This document shows positions 4,736 through 5,700 of a DNA stretch of 5,700 bases, piece after piece. The stretch is from Verrucomicrobiota bacterium (GTDB lineage: Bacteria; Verrucomicrobiota; Verrucomicrobiia; Opitutales; UBA953): assembly GCA_009924965.1 (NCBI GenBank), contig RFQN01000098.1:1-5700 (forward strand), read 5' to 3'. The notes beneath the pieces were generated by a model. That model was not told the DNA's origin. It was given only the letters and a program-made list of their open reading frames with translations, and made no database searches. Position 1 is the stretch's first letter. Each line of letters begins with the position of its first letter. The position numbers and the translations under genes were made by a program.

Positions 4736-5700
4736 ATGCGCTACGCCCTTCTGCTCCTCCTCGCCGGCACCAGCCTGGCGTCCGCCGCCGAAAAAGGCGC
4801 CCGTGACTTCCTGAAGAAGCCCGATGCTTGGTTCGCCTCCGCCGAAGCCAAGCAGACCGGCGCGGTCATCCTGTCCTACCAAGCCGACTCGGGCGGCTGG
4901 CCCAAGAATACCGACACGGTCAGCAAGGAGTATACGGGCAAGCGCGAAGACCTGCACGCAACGTTCGACAACGGCGCGACGACCGACGAGCTGCGCTTCC
5001 TAGCCCGGCTCTTCAACGCGACCAAGGACGAGGCCTACCGCGCAGCCTTCCAGAAGGGGCTCGCCCATGTGCTTGTCGCCCAGTACCCGCACGGTGGCTG
5101 GCCGCAGTACTACCCGCTCAGCAAGCAGTACCACCGCCACGTGACGTTCAACGACAACTCCATGGTACGAGTCATGGAATTCGTCCGGGAGGTGAAGCGC
5201 GACGAGCGCTATGCGTTCGTCGACTCGAAGCAGCGCGAGGCCTGCCAAGCGGCATTCGACAAAGGCGTCGCCTGCATCCTGAAGTGCCAGATCGTGGTGG
5301 ACGGCCAACCGACCGTCTGGTGCGCGCAGCATGACGCGGAGACACTCCAACCCGTGAAGGCGCGCGCCTACGAGCTCCCATCCTTCAGCGGGTCGGAATC
5401 CGTCGGCATCGTCCGCCTGCTCATGAGCCTCGAGAAGCCGACTCCAGAGATCAAGGCCGCCATCGAAGGCGCGGTGAAGTGGCTCGATCAGCACAAGGTC
5501 ACCGGTGTCCGTATCGATTCCGTCGACGACCCCAAGGCCCCTAAGGGCAAGGACCACCGTATCGTCAAGGACCCGAAGGCACCGGCACTCTGGGCCCGTT
5601 TCTACGACCTCAAGACCGGCCTGCCCTACTTCTGCGACCGCGACGGCATCGCCAAGCCCAACCTCGCCGACATCGGCTACGAGCGCCGCAACGGCTACAG
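4736..5700 (+). CDS. Exported PL10-family pectate lyase, 3' partial
   Basis: Pectate lyases of polysaccharide lyase family 10 cleave polygalacturonate by calcium-dependent beta-elimination. The 321 visible codons start with a signal peptide (MRYALLLLLAGTSLASAA, likely cleavage near residue 18), so it acts outside the cytoplasm. PL10 motifs follow in order: GGWPKN (53-58), TFDNGATTDE (77-86), HGGWPQYYP (119-127), VTFNDNSM (136-143), WCAQHDAETLQP (195-206), ARAYELPSFSGSES (209-222; R210 is the candidate catalytic Arg), ARFYDLKTGLPYFCDRDG (287-304) and GYERRNGY (314-321). The last motif normally lies close to the family's C-terminus, so only a short end is probably missing. I translated the whole frame and saw no stop or frameshift. 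ATG 4736 is chosen because the signal peptide begins there; it has no Shine-Dalgarno. No glycan transporter or other pectin gene is adjacent within the window. Confidence 0.94.
   Translation, partial: MRYALLLLLAGTSLASAAEKGARDFLKKPDAWFASAEAKQTGAVILSYQADSGGWPKNTDTVSKEYTGKREDLHATFDNGATTDELRFLARLFNATKDEAYRAAFQKGLAHVLVAQYPHGGWPQYYPLSKQYHRHVTFNDNSMVRVMEFVREVKRDERYAFVDSKQREACQAAFDKGVACILKCQIVVDGQPTVWCAQHDAETLQPVKARAYELPSFSGSESVGIVRLLMSLEKPTPEIKAAIEGAVKWLDQHKVTGVRIDSVDDPKAPKGKDHRIVKDPKAPALWARFYDLKTGLPYFCDRDGIAKPNLADIGYERRNGY

Noticed and set aside
4637..4957. Upstream extension of Maf to 4957
   Set aside because: It would add over 100 residues, span the divergent promoter and run antisense to the pectate lyase signal peptide and catalytic domain; Maf proteins are about 190-200 residues.
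4828..5334. Plus-strand open frame of 168 codons in another frame within the pectate lyase gene
   Set aside because: Arg/Ala/Pro-rich shadow. The frame from 4736 runs unbroken to the window end with PL10 motifs throughout.
1..5700. tRNA, rRNA, CRISPR, IS or phage attachment signals
   Set aside because: I saw no array of spaced repeats, no transposase motif, no terminal inverted repeats and no tRNA-like cloverleaf; nearly all bases are accounted for by seven coding regions.

Overview
The window is a GC-rich, densely coded stretch of a bacterial chromosome. Gene content and style suggest a Verrucomicrobiota genome, possibly Opitutales: a PL10 pectate lyase, a TonB-type protein, paralogous NarL/LuxR response regulators, a secreted HExxH protein, and start codons without Shine-Dalgarno sequences. 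This placement is an inference from gene families and was not tested by database search. I see no phage, IS, CRISPR, tRNA or rRNA signal.

Layout. (1) Positions 1-1427, + strand: two tandem paralogous response regulators (receiver plus LuxR-type HTH). The first lacks its 5' end. They are separated by an 88-bp AT-rich spacer holding a perfect 9-bp inverted repeat and a possible -10 box. (2) 1459-2226, + strand: a small secreted or periplasmic protein with an HELAH zinc-protease motif, 31 bp behind the second regulator. (3) 2233-4636, - strand: a tight three-gene cluster read maf, tonB-like, rluA-type pseudouridine synthase, with gaps of 14 and 5 nt. It ends tail to tail with the metallopeptidase gene, only 6 bp apart, at a small hairpin. 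(4) 4637-4735: a divergent promoter region with an AT-rich core. (5) 4736-5700, + strand: an exported PL10 pectate lyase running off the right edge and probably missing only its last few residues.

How the genes relate. The maf, tonB-like and rluA genes look like one transcription unit, although their known functions (nucleotide housecleaning, envelope energy transduction, RNA modification) do not form an obvious pathway. The regulators probably answer to a sensor kinase outside the window and, having nearly the same recognition helix, may share DNA targets. The pectate lyase stands alone here, with no transporter or other glycan enzymes beside it.

Most of the window is ordinary. The points most worth a second look are the palindrome in the regulator promoter, the paralogous regulator pair, the secreted HELAH protein, the odd operon content and the absence of ribosome binding sites. 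I found no convincing new multi-gene system.
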